Assembly (NCBI RefSeq): GCF_000166415.1
Contig: NC_014654.1
Location: 186,001 to 250,000, forward strand
Reading direction: 5' to 3'
DNA length: 64,000 nucleotides
Origin: Halanaerobium hydrogeniformans
GTDB taxonomy: Bacteria > Bacillota > Halanaerobiia > Halanaerobiales > Halanaerobiaceae
The position numbers and the translations under genes were made by a program. Below are positions 35,707-44,842 of the stretch, piece after piece. Each line of letters begins with the position of its first letter. Positions within the stretch are counted from its first letter, which is position 1. The notes under the pieces were generated by a model that did no database searches, was not told the DNA's origin, and saw only the letters and a list, made by a program, of their open reading frames with translations.

Positions 35707-37773
35707 ATGTTTTCAAAAAAAGAAAATAAAAACAATAAAATAAAAACCAAAGGTTTAAGTTTTTCTTTTAAATTAATAGCTGTCTGTTTATTGATTAGCA
35801 TTATTCCTGCCCTGGTGATTGGATTTTTAAGTTTAAATAACTCATCAGAAGCATTAGAAGAACAGGCTTTTAACAATTTAAGGGCTGTTAGAGAGATTAA
35901 AGCTAACCAAATAGATGCTTTTTTTGCTGAAAGATTAGGTGATGTAGAAATATTAAGTGCTTCTATGGATGTTCAGTCGGCAATGAATACTATTCCAGAG
36001 CTTTATGAAGCTGGTGGTCTAGAAGGAAGTTTATATGAGACCGTGATAGAGCGTTTTGATGGTTATTTTAACAACTACATAGAAGAATATGGTTACTATG
36101 ATTTGTTCTTAATTAATAATGATGGAGAAGTGGTCTATACTGTTGCCCAAGAGGATGATCTCGGGACAAATCTCATGAATGGGCCTTACAGTGATAGTAA
36201 TCTTGCTGAAGCATTTAGAGAAGGAAGAGATAATACTACCCTGGTAGACTATGAACATTATGAACCATCAGATGAACCAGCTATCTTCATTTCCAGCCCG
36301 ATTATGGAGAATGGTAATCTTCTGGGAGTTTTAGCATTACAGGTAGCTGATGAAGATATCAATGCAATTATGAATGAGCGAACAGGACTTGGTGAAAGTG
36401 GAGAAACCTATCTTGTTGGATCTGATAAATTGATGAGATCTAATTCACGCTTTTCTCAGACAGCAACAATATTAGAACAGAGTATTGATACAGATGCAGT
36501 TAATGAATCATTAGCAGGGATGGAAGACAGTAAGGTGATTGAAGATTACAGAGGTGTTAATGTTTTGAGTTCCTATACTCCTATAGAAACAGCTGGATTT
36601 AATTGGGCTTTAATAGCAGAGATCGATGAAAATGAAGCTTTTGCTGCTGTTGATCGCTTAAGAACATTTTTGATGTGGATAATACTAGTAGTAGTAATTT
36701 TATCTGCTTTAACTGCATATTTCTTTTCTAAAAGTGTGACTAATCCGATCTCAAAAGCGGTTAGTTTTGCCAATAATATCGCTGAAGGTAATTTAAAAAC
36801 TTCTAATTTAAATATCAATCGCAAAGATGAAATTGGAGTACTGGCAAATTCCTTAAATAAAATGAAAGATGATTTAAACAAAGTTATAAGAAAAGTAGCT
36901 GATATTTCCAGTAATCTTTCCGCTTCAAGTGAAGAATTAACAGCTTCCGGTGAAGAAGTAGCTACAGCAGCTCAACAGGTAGGCGATTCTATCCAACAGG
37001 TTGCTTCAGGAGCTGAAGAACAGTCAGCCCAGGTAGAAGAAACAAATTCTAAAATTAATGAACTAATAACTGAGATAGAAGAAGTGACAGGTATGTCTGA
37101 AGAAATGGATCAGCAGGCTGATAAGGTTATGAATAATATAGAAGCTGGTAATGATTCAATAAATAATTCTGTTAATCAGATCGAAGATGTGAAAAATAAT
37201 TCGAAAGATGTAGCTTTTACGATCAACAATTTAGGTGATCTTTCGAATAAAATAGGTGAAATTGTGCAGATGATCAATGATATAGCCTCTCAGACAAATC
37301 TCTTGGCCTTAAATGCAGCTATCGAAGCAGCCAGAGCAGGAGAAGCAGGAAGAGGATTTTCGGTTGTTGCAGATGAGATTAGGGAGCTTTCTGAACAGTC
37401 CGCTTCTGCTACAGAAGAGATTACAAAGTTGATCAATTCTATTCAAAAAGATGTAGAAAAAGCTGTTAGCAATATGGATGAAAACAAAGGAGCGGTAGAA
37501 GAAAGTGTTGGTGCAATCAAACTTACTGCCAACTCCTTTGAAGAGATAACAGAACAGGCTTCAGAGCTTGAAAAACTAATTAACAATATTAAAGCTCAGG
37601 TTTCTAAGATGAACAAAAACAGCCAGAATGTAGAAAAAGCTGTTAAAGAAATAGCTGCTGTAAGTCGACAATCAGTATCTAATGCAGAAGAAGTTGCAGC
37701 ATCAAGTGAAGAACAGGCAGGGGTTGTAAATCGCCTGAATAAAATAGTCAATAATTTTCAATTGCAGAATTAA
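35707..37773 (+). CDS. Methyl-accepting chemotaxis protein with dCache sensor
   Basis: 688-aa transmembrane chemoreceptor. Residues about 18-40 are the first membrane helix ([21 protein letters not shown]), followed by a double-Cache extracytoplasmic domain to about 315 ([18 protein letters not shown], a typical ligand-binding strand). The second membrane helix is at about 322-342, then a HAMP domain. The cytoplasmic hairpin tip is intact ([36 protein letters not shown]), with methylation-helix Glu/Gln clusters on both sides. No C-terminal CheR-binding pentapeptide is seen. ATG 35707 behind AAAAAGGGGG. A sigma-28-like promoter lies upstream. Probable ligands of dCache domains are amino acids or organic acids; not decided here. 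Confidence 0.95.
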   Translation: MFSKKENKNNKIKTKGLSFSFKLIAVCLLISIIPALVIGFLSLNNSSEALEEQAFNNLRAVREIKANQIDAFFAERLGDVEILSASMDVQSAMNTIPELYEAGGLEGSLYETVIERFDGYFNNYIEEYGYYDLFLINNDGEVVYTVAQEDDLGTNLMNGPYSDSNLAEAFREGRDNTTLVDYEHYEPSDEPAIFISSPIMENGNLLGVLALQVADEDINAIMNERTGLGESGETYLVGSDKLMRSNSRFSQTATILEQSIDTDAVNESLAGMEDSKVIEDYRGVNVLSSYTPIETAGFNWALIAEIDENEAFAAVDRLRTFLMWIILVVVILSALTAYFFSKSVTNPISKAVSFANNIAEGNLKTSNLNINRKDEIGVLANSLNKMKDDLNKVIRKVADISSNLSASSEELTASGEEVATAAQQVGDSIQQVASGAEEQSAQVEETNSKINELITEIEEVTGMSEEMDQQADKVMNNIEAGNDSINNSVNQIEDVKNNSKDVAFTINNLGDLSNKIGEIVQMINDIASQTNLLALNAAIEAARAGEAGRGFSVVADEIRELSEQSASATEEITKLINSIQKDVEKAVSNMDENKGAVEESVGAIKLTANSFEEITEQASELEKLINNIKAQVSKMNKNSQNVEKAVKEIAAVSRQSVSNAEEVAASSEEQAGVVNRLNKIVNNFQLQN

Positions 37774-38677
37774 AAAGTTAATATAATCTCTGAGCCATTG
37801 GGATAAAAAGAGATTCTGGGCAGCATCTTTTTTGCTATCTGATAATCAAATAATCTTTCTGTATGGTGCATGATATATTCAAGGGCTTCATGGGTCGGCA
37901 TCTTATCCCTGTAAACCCTGCTGCTGGTAAGGGCATCAAAAACATCTGCAATAGCAGCTATTCTGATAATTTTTTAGGTTTCTTCTCCTTTTAATCCTCT
38001 TGGGTAGCCGCTGCCATCCCACCTTTCATGGTGAGAAAAGACCATGATTCTAGAGAGGGGGCTTATGCTATCCAATTTTTATAGGTATTCAAAGCCAAGT
38101 TCAGAATGTTTTTAACAATCTCATATTCAGAATCACTTAAAGAACCCTTTTTTTGGAGTATTTTTCCCGTGATTATTGTTTTACCAGTATCATGGAGCAG
38201 TCCTCCCATACCCAGCTTAAATATATCATTTTGGTTATAGCCTAAAATTTTTCCGATAGCTATACAGATCACACCAACATTTAAAGAATGTTCATAGGTA
38301 TAATCACTTGTTTTTTTAAGGCTGTGCAGGTTGAGCAGCACCTCATCATTTAAGATGATTTCTGAACTTATCTCATCTACTAAATTCTTTAAAGCTTTGA
38401 TTTCTACCTCACCTAATCCATCAGATATTTTGTCCAGGGTATTTTTAACGATCTTTTTACCCTGGCGTCTGGTCTGATCTTTGATCACTTGATCTATTTC
38501 TATTTCAGCTGAATATTTATCTTCAACATATAGATGATCTATCCCCAGTTCCAGCAGCCTTTCTTTATAATGGCTTAAGTTTTCTACTCCCTGATTGAGA
38601 AGTATACTACCATTGTCATAGATTGCTTTTGCTAATTTCATATTTTCTGTAATATCTTCTGTTAATATCAGGCGCAT
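37770..38677 (-). pseudogene. HD-GYP phosphodiesterase gene, broken
   Basis: On the minus strand, ATG 38677 opens a frame coding an HD-GYP protein: a short N-terminal domain, then DYTYEHSLNVGVICIAIGKIL and LLHDTGKTIITGKIL. The frame ends early at 38063 after a one-base loss near 38111. The rest is readable in the next frame: ELGFEYL, then stop, then SRIMVFSHHERWDGSGYPRGLKGEE, a second stop near 37972, then IIRIAAIADVFDALTSSRVYRDKMP, ending at 37770. One frameshift and two nonsense codons mean no full-length product. The end overlaps the last bases of the chemoreceptor gene. It is the only stand-alone HD-GYP gene of the region; without it the c-di-GMP balance would lean on the fused enzymes. 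Confidence 0.85.
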
Positions 38678-38710
38678 AATTTATGTCCTTTCCATTGATT
38701 TAATGCTTTA

Positions 38711-38743
38711 ATTATTAACATTATTTCTTCTAATGTTAATAAT
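38711..38743. repeat. 13-bp inverted repeat in divergent intergenic region
   Basis: ATTATTAACATTA (38711-38723) and its exact complement (38731-38743) around a 7-nt loop. It is 34 bp before the broken HD-GYP gene, where an operator or leader hairpin would lie. Confidence 0.5.
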
Positions 38744-38810
38744 TCTACAAAAACAGTTTAAAACCTTTAAATTCAAGTCGAAGAAAAAAGGTATTTATCA
38801 TTTATTGTAG

Positions 38811-38837
38811 AATAAATAATAAAGGTTATTATTTATT
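38811..38837. repeat. 12-bp inverted repeat with 3-nt centre
   Basis: AATAAATAATAA and its exact complement flank AGG. It lies 77 bp before the hybrid kinase start. With the repeat at 38711 it makes this divergent region a plausible regulator-binding site, though AT-only arms can arise by chance. Confidence 0.4.
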
Positions 38838-38913
38838 ATAAGAAATGTAATTTTCAAGCAAAATAATGTATAATAAAAAGAGATTAATGCATTAAAGGAA
38901 GGAAAGATGTTTG

Positions 38914-41900
38914 ATGGAAGAACTCGATTATAAAAAGCTATTTACTCAATCACCTACAGCAATTGCCTATCATAAAATTATTTTAGATGGAGAAAATCGC
39001 CCCTGTGATTATGAGTTTTTAGAGGTCAATTCAAGTTTTGAAAAATTAACAGGCCTAGAAAAAGAAAATATAGTTAATAAAAAGGTTAGAGAAGTATTTC
39101 CCGAGGTTGAAAGCGGAGAATTTGACTGGATAGCTTTTTATGGAGATATTGCCCTCAATGGTGGTAGAAGAGAATTTGAGGCGTTTTTTAAACCTTTGAA
39201 CAGCTGGTTGAGGGTGAGCGTTCATTCTCCACAGCAGGGTTATTTTATCACCCATCTGAGAGAGCTTGATAAAAACAGGTTGGCTGATACCACTGAGGTT
39301 GATCATTCACTTGATATAGATATAAAAAGGCTTGATTATCAGATGATCACTGATAGGGTAAAAGAGCTTTCCGGGGCCAAATATGTGGCCTGTAACATCT
39401 ATGATAAAGAAGAAAAAATTTATGAAACGAGGGCTATCTCTGGTGATGAGCAAAAGATCCAGGAGGGTCTTTCTATGCTGGGAATAGATCTTTTTAACTG
39501 GAAGTGGTCTGCTGAAGATTTTGGAGATTTCAAGGAAAAAGACGAGCAAATCATCTCTTATCAGAGCCTTAATGAACTGGTTGAAGGGCTTATCCCAAAA
39601 AAGATTATTTTAAAACTTCAACAGCTTTTCGGACTGGGTAATAGCTATTTCTTTAAAATCATTAGAGATGATTTTTTAAGCGGCTACTTTGTTATAATGA
39701 TGCCAGAAGATAAAGATTTAGAAAATAGAGAGCTTTTAAAGCTCTATTCAAGACAGCTAACGTTATTGATTGAGAGCAGAGAAAACAAAAAACTTCTCAG
39801 TCAGGCCAATCAAAGATTAAAGCTGGCTATGGAAGCTGCAGAACACACTTTCTGGGAGTGGAACCTCGAAAATAATAAAGCCTATTTTAGTCCTAACTTT
39901 TATAAAATGCTCGGTTATAAAGATGATCAACTACAGATAGATATTGATAGTGCTTTTAAAATAATCCATCCCGAAGATAAAAAAGAGACTTTAAAAATCA
40001 TCGAAAAGGCTGTTGAGGAACTTGAGCCTTTTGCTGAAGAATTAAGGGTTAAATGTAAAAATGGTGGGTGGAAATGGGTCGAGGTCAGGGGAAAAAGTTA
40101 TCAACTTGATCCGCGAGGTAAAGCAAAACGGATTTTAGGAATCAACATCGATATAGACCAAAAGAAAAAACAGGAAGAAGCACTTAAAAAAAGTAGAGAA
40201 AAATTCAGCCGCTTGTCTGAAGAGGCGCCGATCGGGATTTTAAGTGCTGATCGAAATGGTAATATTGATTATGCAAATTCCAAGATGATCGAGATACTTG
40301 GTTCACCAGGTCTAATTGAAACCAAAAAGATCAATCTACTTAAGTTTCCTCTACTGATAGAAAGAGGATTTTCTCAAAAAATAGAAAAATGCATGACAGA
40401 AAATGAGCCTGCCACCTATGAGCTTAATTATAGTACAAAATGGGGTAAAAATATCTGGTTGCGGGTCCATCTTACCCCCCGCCATGAAGATGACAAAGTG
40501 ACAGGGGTTCAGCTGATCGTTGATGAAATAACCGAAAAGAAAGAAATTCAAGACAGGCTTAAATTAAGCGAGAGAAATTTTAGAACCTTTTTTGAATCGA
40601 TGGATGATATGATATTCATCTCTGATTACAGGGGAGAGATCTCCCATACCAATCACCTTACTATAGAAAAGCTTGGCTACAGCAAAGAAGAATTGGCAGC
40701 TATGAGTTTTGCCGATATATATATTCAAAAAGAGGGTAAAGAGATCCAGCAGCTTTTGGCCGATATGGCTGCCGGAAAAATAATGTCTTTAGAAAGCAAA
40801 GATGGGCGTTTAATTCCATCAGAAACCAGGATCTGGTTTGGAAAGTGGAACGGAAAAGAGGTAATCTTTGCGATTGCCAAAGATGTAAGTCGACAGCAGG
40901 AAGCTCTCCAGAAATTTAACAAACTTTTCAACAATAATCCTGCTCTGATGACCGTCAATACCCTTGTTGATTTTAGTTTTATCGAAGTTAATAGTTCTTT
41001 TTTAAGTAAAATGGGTTATTCTAAAGAAGAGATAATCGGTAGAAATTGCCGAGAATTAGAACTATTTGCAGATAAAGCAAAGCGCAGGAAAATAATCAAA
41101 AAGATTATTAAAGAAGGCAGTGTAAATAATATAGAGCTAAAACTCTTAAATAAAAGAGACGAGGTACTGGAGCTGCTGTTTTCCGGTGAGATCATCGAAA
41201 GCCAGGGCCAGCAATTTATTTTAACCGTAATGACAGATATTACAGTCCAAAAAAGAGTCGAAGAAGAACTAGTAAAAACAAACCAAAAATTGCAAGAATC
41301 GATGGATAAAGCAAACAAAATGGCTGTTAAGGCAGAAAAAGCCAATGAACTTAAAAGTCAGTTTTTAGCGAATATGAGCCATGAGATCAGAACCCCACTC
41401 AATATAATAATGGGATATACCGAACTTTTAGCCAAAGACCTAGAAGAAGATAATTATAAGCGCTATATAAAATCTATTCGCTCGGCCGGAGATAGCCTTT
41501 TAGATCAGGTCAATGATATTCTGGACATGTCTAAAATTGAGGCAGGAATAATAGAGATAAATTATGAATATATAGATCTGGCAGCATTGCTTGAAAATAT
41601 TACCGCTATCTTTGCCGATAAGGTTAAAGCAAAAGGTCTAGATTTTCAGCTTAAGATGGATAACCTGCCACCCCTGGTCAAAATGGATGAGTTCAGATTC
41701 AGACAGATCATGATCAATCTCCTTGATAATGCAGTTAAATTTACAAAGAGTGGTCATATCTTCATCGGTGTTTACTGCCGTCCTGTTTCAGGAAAAGGTA
41801 ACAACAATATCAAGCTGCGGATAATAGTTCAGGATACTGGGATCGGAATCAAAGCAGAAAAACAGGAAGAAATATTTAAGGCTTTTTCTCAAGAAAACGC

Positions 41901-42474
41901 AGAAAGCACCAGGGAGTTTGGTGGTACAGGACTTGGGCTTTCTATCACCAGGCGTTTGGTCGACATGATGGATGGGCAGATTTCACTTCAGAGTACAGCA
42001 GGAAAGGGAAGTGTTTTTAAAATAGAATTTTCTTCTCTAGAATCTGCGAGTGGAAATGAGATTAAGCTTTCAGAAAATAAACCGCATTTTGAAAAACAGT
42101 TTAGAAATGCTACTGTGCTTGTTGTTGATGATGAGAAATTAAACAGGGAGCTGCTTAAAGATCGCCTTAACAGAAAAGGTATTAATGTTATCGAGGCTGC
42201 ACATGGTAAAGAAGCCTATCAGCTCAGCAGAGATAAAGAATTTGATTTAATCATCATGGATTTAAAGATGCCGGTTATGGATGGCTATCAGGCCTTAGCC
42301 AGGATACAGGAAGATCAGAGTATTAAAGATTTACCGGTGGTGGCTTTAACCGCTGCTGCTACGGAAGAGGAGCAGAAGAATGCCAATCAGGCAGGTTTTG
42401 ATGATTTTATCTGCAAACCACTTTTAGAAGAGGATCTGCTTAAGATAATCAACAACTTTTTAGAGGAAAATTAA
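38914..42474 (+). CDS. PAS-rich hybrid sensor histidine kinase with receiver domain
   Basis: 1186-aa soluble hybrid kinase. ATG 38914 behind AAGGAAGGAAAG. The N-terminal PAS (YKKLFTQSPTAIAYHKIILD) matches the first domain of the protein at 32757. A GAF-like region (about 135-290) follows, then four PAS domains (about 300-420, 430-550, 555-670, 675-795). HisKA has the phospho-acceptor H823 in MSHEIRTPLN. HATPase_c shows NLLDNAVKFT (N box), DTGIGI (G1) and FGGTGLGLSI (G2). The C-terminal receiver has VVDDE, phospho-acceptor D1116 in MDLKMPVMDG, and a conserved lysine in CKPL. No output domain, so it must signal by phosphotransfer or protein contact. No cognate regulator adjoins; the B12-sensor cluster is next downstream. 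Confidence 0.94.
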   Translation: MEELDYKKLFTQSPTAIAYHKIILDGENRPCDYEFLEVNSSFEKLTGLEKENIVNKKVREVFPEVESGEFDWIAFYGDIALNGGRREFEAFFKPLNSWLRVSVHSPQQGYFITHLRELDKNRLADTTEVDHSLDIDIKRLDYQMITDRVKELSGAKYVACNIYDKEEKIYETRAISGDEQKIQEGLSMLGIDLFNWKWSAEDFGDFKEKDEQIISYQSLNELVEGLIPKKIILKLQQLFGLGNSYFFKIIRDDFLSGYFVIMMPEDKDLENRELLKLYSRQLTLLIESRENKKLLSQANQRLKLAMEAAEHTFWEWNLENNKAYFSPNFYKMLGYKDDQLQIDIDSAFKIIHPEDKKETLKIIEKAVEELEPFAEELRVKCKNGGWKWVEVRGKSYQLDPRGKAKRILGINIDIDQKKKQEEALKKSREKFSRLSEEAPIGILSADRNGNIDYANSKMIEILGSPGLIETKKINLLKFPLLIERGFSQKIEKCMTENEPATYELNYSTKWGKNIWLRVHLTPRHEDDKVTGVQLIVDEITEKKEIQDRLKLSERNFRTFFESMDDMIFISDYRGEISHTNHLTIEKLGYSKEELAAMSFADIYIQKEGKEIQQLLADMAAGKIMSLESKDGRLIPSETRIWFGKWNGKEVIFAIAKDVSRQQEALQKFNKLFNNNPALMTVNTLVDFSFIEVNSSFLSKMGYSKEEIIGRNCRELELFADKAKRRKIIKKIIKEGSVNNIELKLLNKRDEVLELLFSGEIIESQGQQFILTVMTDITVQKRVEEELVKTNQKLQESMDKANKMAVKAEKANELKSQFLANMSHEIRTPLNIIMGYTELLAKDLEEDNYKRYIKSIRSAGDSLLDQVNDILDMSKIEAGIIEINYEYIDLAALLENITAIFADKVKAKGLDFQLKMDNLPPLVKMDEFRFRQIMINLLDNAVKFTKSGHIFIGVYCRPVSGKGNNNIKLRIIVQDTGIGIKAEKQEEIFKAFSQENAESTREFGGTGLGLSITRRLVDMMDGQISLQSTAGKGSVFKIEFSSLESASGNEIKLSENKPHFEKQFRNATVLVVDDEKLNRELLKDRLNRKGINVIEAAHGKEAYQLSRDKEFDLIIMDLKMPVMDGYQALARIQEDQSIKDLPVVALTAAATEEEQKNANQAGFDDFICKPLLEEDLLKIINNFLEEN

Positions 42475-42497
42475 AAGAAAATTTAAACTGAATATAG

Positions 42498-42521
42498 AAC
42501 AGCCTCTTTGAGGCTGTTTTG
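42498..42521 (+). terminator. Rho-independent terminator after the hybrid kinase
   Basis: AACAGCCTC / GAGGCTGTT perfect 9-bp stem, loop TTT, followed by TTGCC. The T tract is short. Confidence 0.7.
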
Positions 42522-42576
42522 CCTTTCAAATCATTTAATTAATTTGAAGATCAAACAAAGAAAGAAGGTGTGCTTT

Positions 42577-43605
42577 ATGAATTTAGATAAAATACTGGCA
42601 GAAGGCTGGCTGCCCGATTTTCTACTCCGCTATTCGATCAGGAAACTTTTAGCACATAAAATCAAAAATCAGCAGATTACCGATGTAGAAAAGCGTTCTA
42701 CAAAACTGAATGAATTTATTGCAGAACTCAAAGAACAGCCGATCGCAGTTCAAACTGATGCTGCCAATGAACAGCATTATGAACTACCACCCGCTTTTTT
42801 CGGGAAAATTCTGGGAGATAATCTAAAATATAGCTGTTGTTATTGGGAAGATTTTAAAAAAAGCACTTTAGAAGACTCAGAACTGGCCATGTTAGAGTTG
42901 AGCACTAAAAGGGCAGAGATAGAAAATGGGCAGGAGATCATGGATCTCGGCTGTGGCTGGGGTTCATTGAGCTTCTATATCGCCGAAAATTATCCAGACT
43001 GCAGTGTTACAGCAGTTTCTAATTCCCAGCTGCAGATCGATTATATTCAAAAAAAGGCCAGGGCCAGAAAATTAAAGAACCTAAGAGCCCTAAAAGCAGA
43101 TATCAATAATTTTCAGCCGGAAAGAGAATATGACAGGGTTCTTTCTATAGAGATGTTCGAACATATGCGTAACTACCAGCTGCTCTTCGATAAGGTCAGC
43201 GACTTTTTAAAAACAGATGGCAAATTATTTGTTCACATCTTTTCCCACCACACCTATCCCTATCTTTATGAAGACAGGGGAAGTATGAGCTGGATGGCCC
43301 GCCATTTTTTCTCTGGTGGGACAATGCCCAGCCAGGACCTGCTCCACTACTTCTGTGGTAATTTAAGTTTAGAGAAACAGTGGGCGGTTTCCGGAAGCCA
43401 CTATCAAAAAACACTGCTCAGCTGGCTGCAAAAGATGGATGAGCAGAAAGAAGAAATCAGAAAAATTTTCGAGCAAACCTATGGTGCTGAACAGGCCGAA
43501 AAATGGTGGAACTTCTGGCGGACCTTTTTCATATCCTCTGCAGAGTTTTTCGGTTATAATGATGGTAATGAATGGTTTATAAGCCACTACCTATTTAAAA
43601 AATGA
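42577..43605 (+). CDS. SAM-dependent methyltransferase of the CFA synthase / coclaurine N-methyltransferase group
   Basis: 342-aa cytoplasmic methyltransferase. ATG 42577 behind AAGAAGG; an upstream in-frame ATG at 42508 lies inside a terminator and is discounted. The start of the catalytic domain, NEQHYELPPAFFGKILGDN, then YSCCYW and TLEDSELAMLELSTKRA, closely resembles plant coclaurine N-methyltransferases, which belong to the cyclopropane-fatty-acid synthase superfamily. The SAM site is IMDLGCGWGSLSFYIAE. Other conserved stretches are SIEMFEHMRNYQ and FFSGGTMPSQDLL. Such genes are frequent companions of CarH/LitR B12 photoreceptors in other bacteria, and here a B12-binding sensor is 118 bp downstream. 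Lipid cyclopropanation or N-methylation are both possible. Confidence 0.85.
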   Translation: MNLDKILAEGWLPDFLLRYSIRKLLAHKIKNQQITDVEKRSTKLNEFIAELKEQPIAVQTDAANEQHYELPPAFFGKILGDNLKYSCCYWEDFKKSTLEDSELAMLELSTKRAEIENGQEIMDLGCGWGSLSFYIAENYPDCSVTAVSNSQLQIDYIQKKARARKLKNLRALKADINNFQPEREYDRVLSIEMFEHMRNYQLLFDKVSDFLKTDGKLFVHIFSHHTYPYLYEDRGSMSWMARHFFSGGTMPSQDLLHYFCGNLSLEKQWAVSGSHYQKTLLSWLQKMDEQKEEIRKIFEQTYGAEQAEKWWNFWRTFFISSAEFFGYNDGNEWFISHYLFKK

Positions 43606-43723
43606 GCAAAACTCGGGCCATAAAAGCAAGTTTTATGTCGAATAAAGTAAAAAATGCAGGATTTTTAAGAGTTAAAGGGAAATTATATAAGTAGAGTACT
43701 TAAATTTATGAAGAGGTGATCAG

Positions 43724-44839
43724 ATGTCCGGAAATATTTACAATGAACTTGTCAACCTAGCAGAAATCACAGCAGCTGCAGCAGCAGAATACAGAGAAAA
43801 GAAAGAAATACTACGAGATGCGGTAAATAAGCAGTTAAGCAATCGAGATGATATTTATGAGCTGATTGGACATAATCCCATCTCTAAAATGCATAATAAT
43901 CATGATAATCATGCCAGATTTATGGCTAATGTTTTTAAGCTCAACAGCTATAAACTGCTTGTCAGAACGGTTATCTGGGTTTATATGACCTATTACAGTC
44001 ACGGCTTCAGCTTCGACTATTTTCCAGCAGAACTGAAAGCGTGGATTAAGGCAATCGAAGAGAAGCTCAGTTCTGAAAATGCAGAAGAGATAATCGAAAT
44101 CTATAATTTTATGCTGAATAATCATCAAAGATTTATTGAATTATCAAGAGAAATTGATAATGATCAGATAGATATTCCGGAAGATATGAAAACAGTATAT
44201 AATTTATTTTTTAAATATCTCCTCAATGGAAATCATCAAAGTGCTTTAAAACTTGCTAAAGAAGAGATCGAGCAAAAAGAAGATTTGCAGCGCTTTTTTA
44301 ATCATATAATTAAGCCGGCAATGTATGAAGTCGGCTTTTTGTGGCAGAAAGGTGCAATCTCGGAGGCTGAAGAACATTTAGCCACTTCGATTGTGGCCCG
44401 GGTAATCTCCGGTCTTTATATCTATGTGATCGATTTAGAAGAAGCTCTTAAAGGTAAGGCCGTTATCTCAGCTGCTGCCAATGAATACCATGAGATTGGT
44501 TCGCGGATCATCGCAGATTCTTTAGAAATGGATGGCTGGGATGTTGATCATCTGGGTGCTGATACGCCTATAGAGGCACTGATAGATTTTTTAAAAATGC
44601 AGCAGCCTTTTTTACTCGGCTTATCTGCTTCGATGGCCTTTAATATAGATAATTTGAATGATACGATCAAAAAAATTAAGGAAAATGAAAAATTGGCTGA
44701 TTTAAAAATCATGGTTGGTGGCAAAGTTTTTAATGAAAATCCTGAGCTCTGGAAAAAAACAGATGCTGATGCCTGTGCACAAAATGGAGAAGAGGCGGTA
44801 GAGATTGCAAAAAAATGGTGGGAAAACTGGGAGGGATAA
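43724..44839 (+). CDS. Cobalamin-binding sensor protein (CarH-like B12 module, no DNA-binding domain)
   Basis: 371 aa. ATG 43724 behind GAAGAGGTGA. Residues about 1-165 are a helical domain of unknown role with a His/Asn cluster (H57, H60, H63 in HNNHDNHARFM) and a YSHGFSFDYFPAEL motif. Residues about 170-245 are the four-helix B12 cap with the CarH-type Wx9EH motif (W207, E217-H218). Residues about 247-365 are the Rossmann B12 domain: the cobalt ligand His is H256 in EYHEIG (ExHxxG), with LGADTP, LSASM and IMVGGK around the nucleotide tail. There is no MerR-type helix-turn-helix and no methyltransferase neighbour. The PAS-GGDEF gene begins 3 nt after its stop, so it probably gates that enzyme by light or cobalamin state. 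Confidence 0.85.
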   Translation: MSGNIYNELVNLAEITAAAAAEYREKKEILRDAVNKQLSNRDDIYELIGHNPISKMHNNHDNHARFMANVFKLNSYKLLVRTVIWVYMTYYSHGFSFDYFPAELKAWIKAIEEKLSSENAEEIIEIYNFMLNNHQRFIELSREIDNDQIDIPEDMKTVYNLFFKYLLNGNHQSALKLAKEEIEQKEDLQRFFNHIIKPAMYEVGFLWQKGAISEAEEHLATSIVARVISGLYIYVIDLEEALKGKAVISAAANEYHEIGSRIIADSLEMDGWDVDHLGADTPIEALIDFLKMQQPFLLGLSASMAFNIDNLNDTIKKIKENEKLADLKIMVGGKVFNENPELWKKTDADACAQNGEEAVEIAKKWWENWEG

Positions 44840-44842
44840 ATT

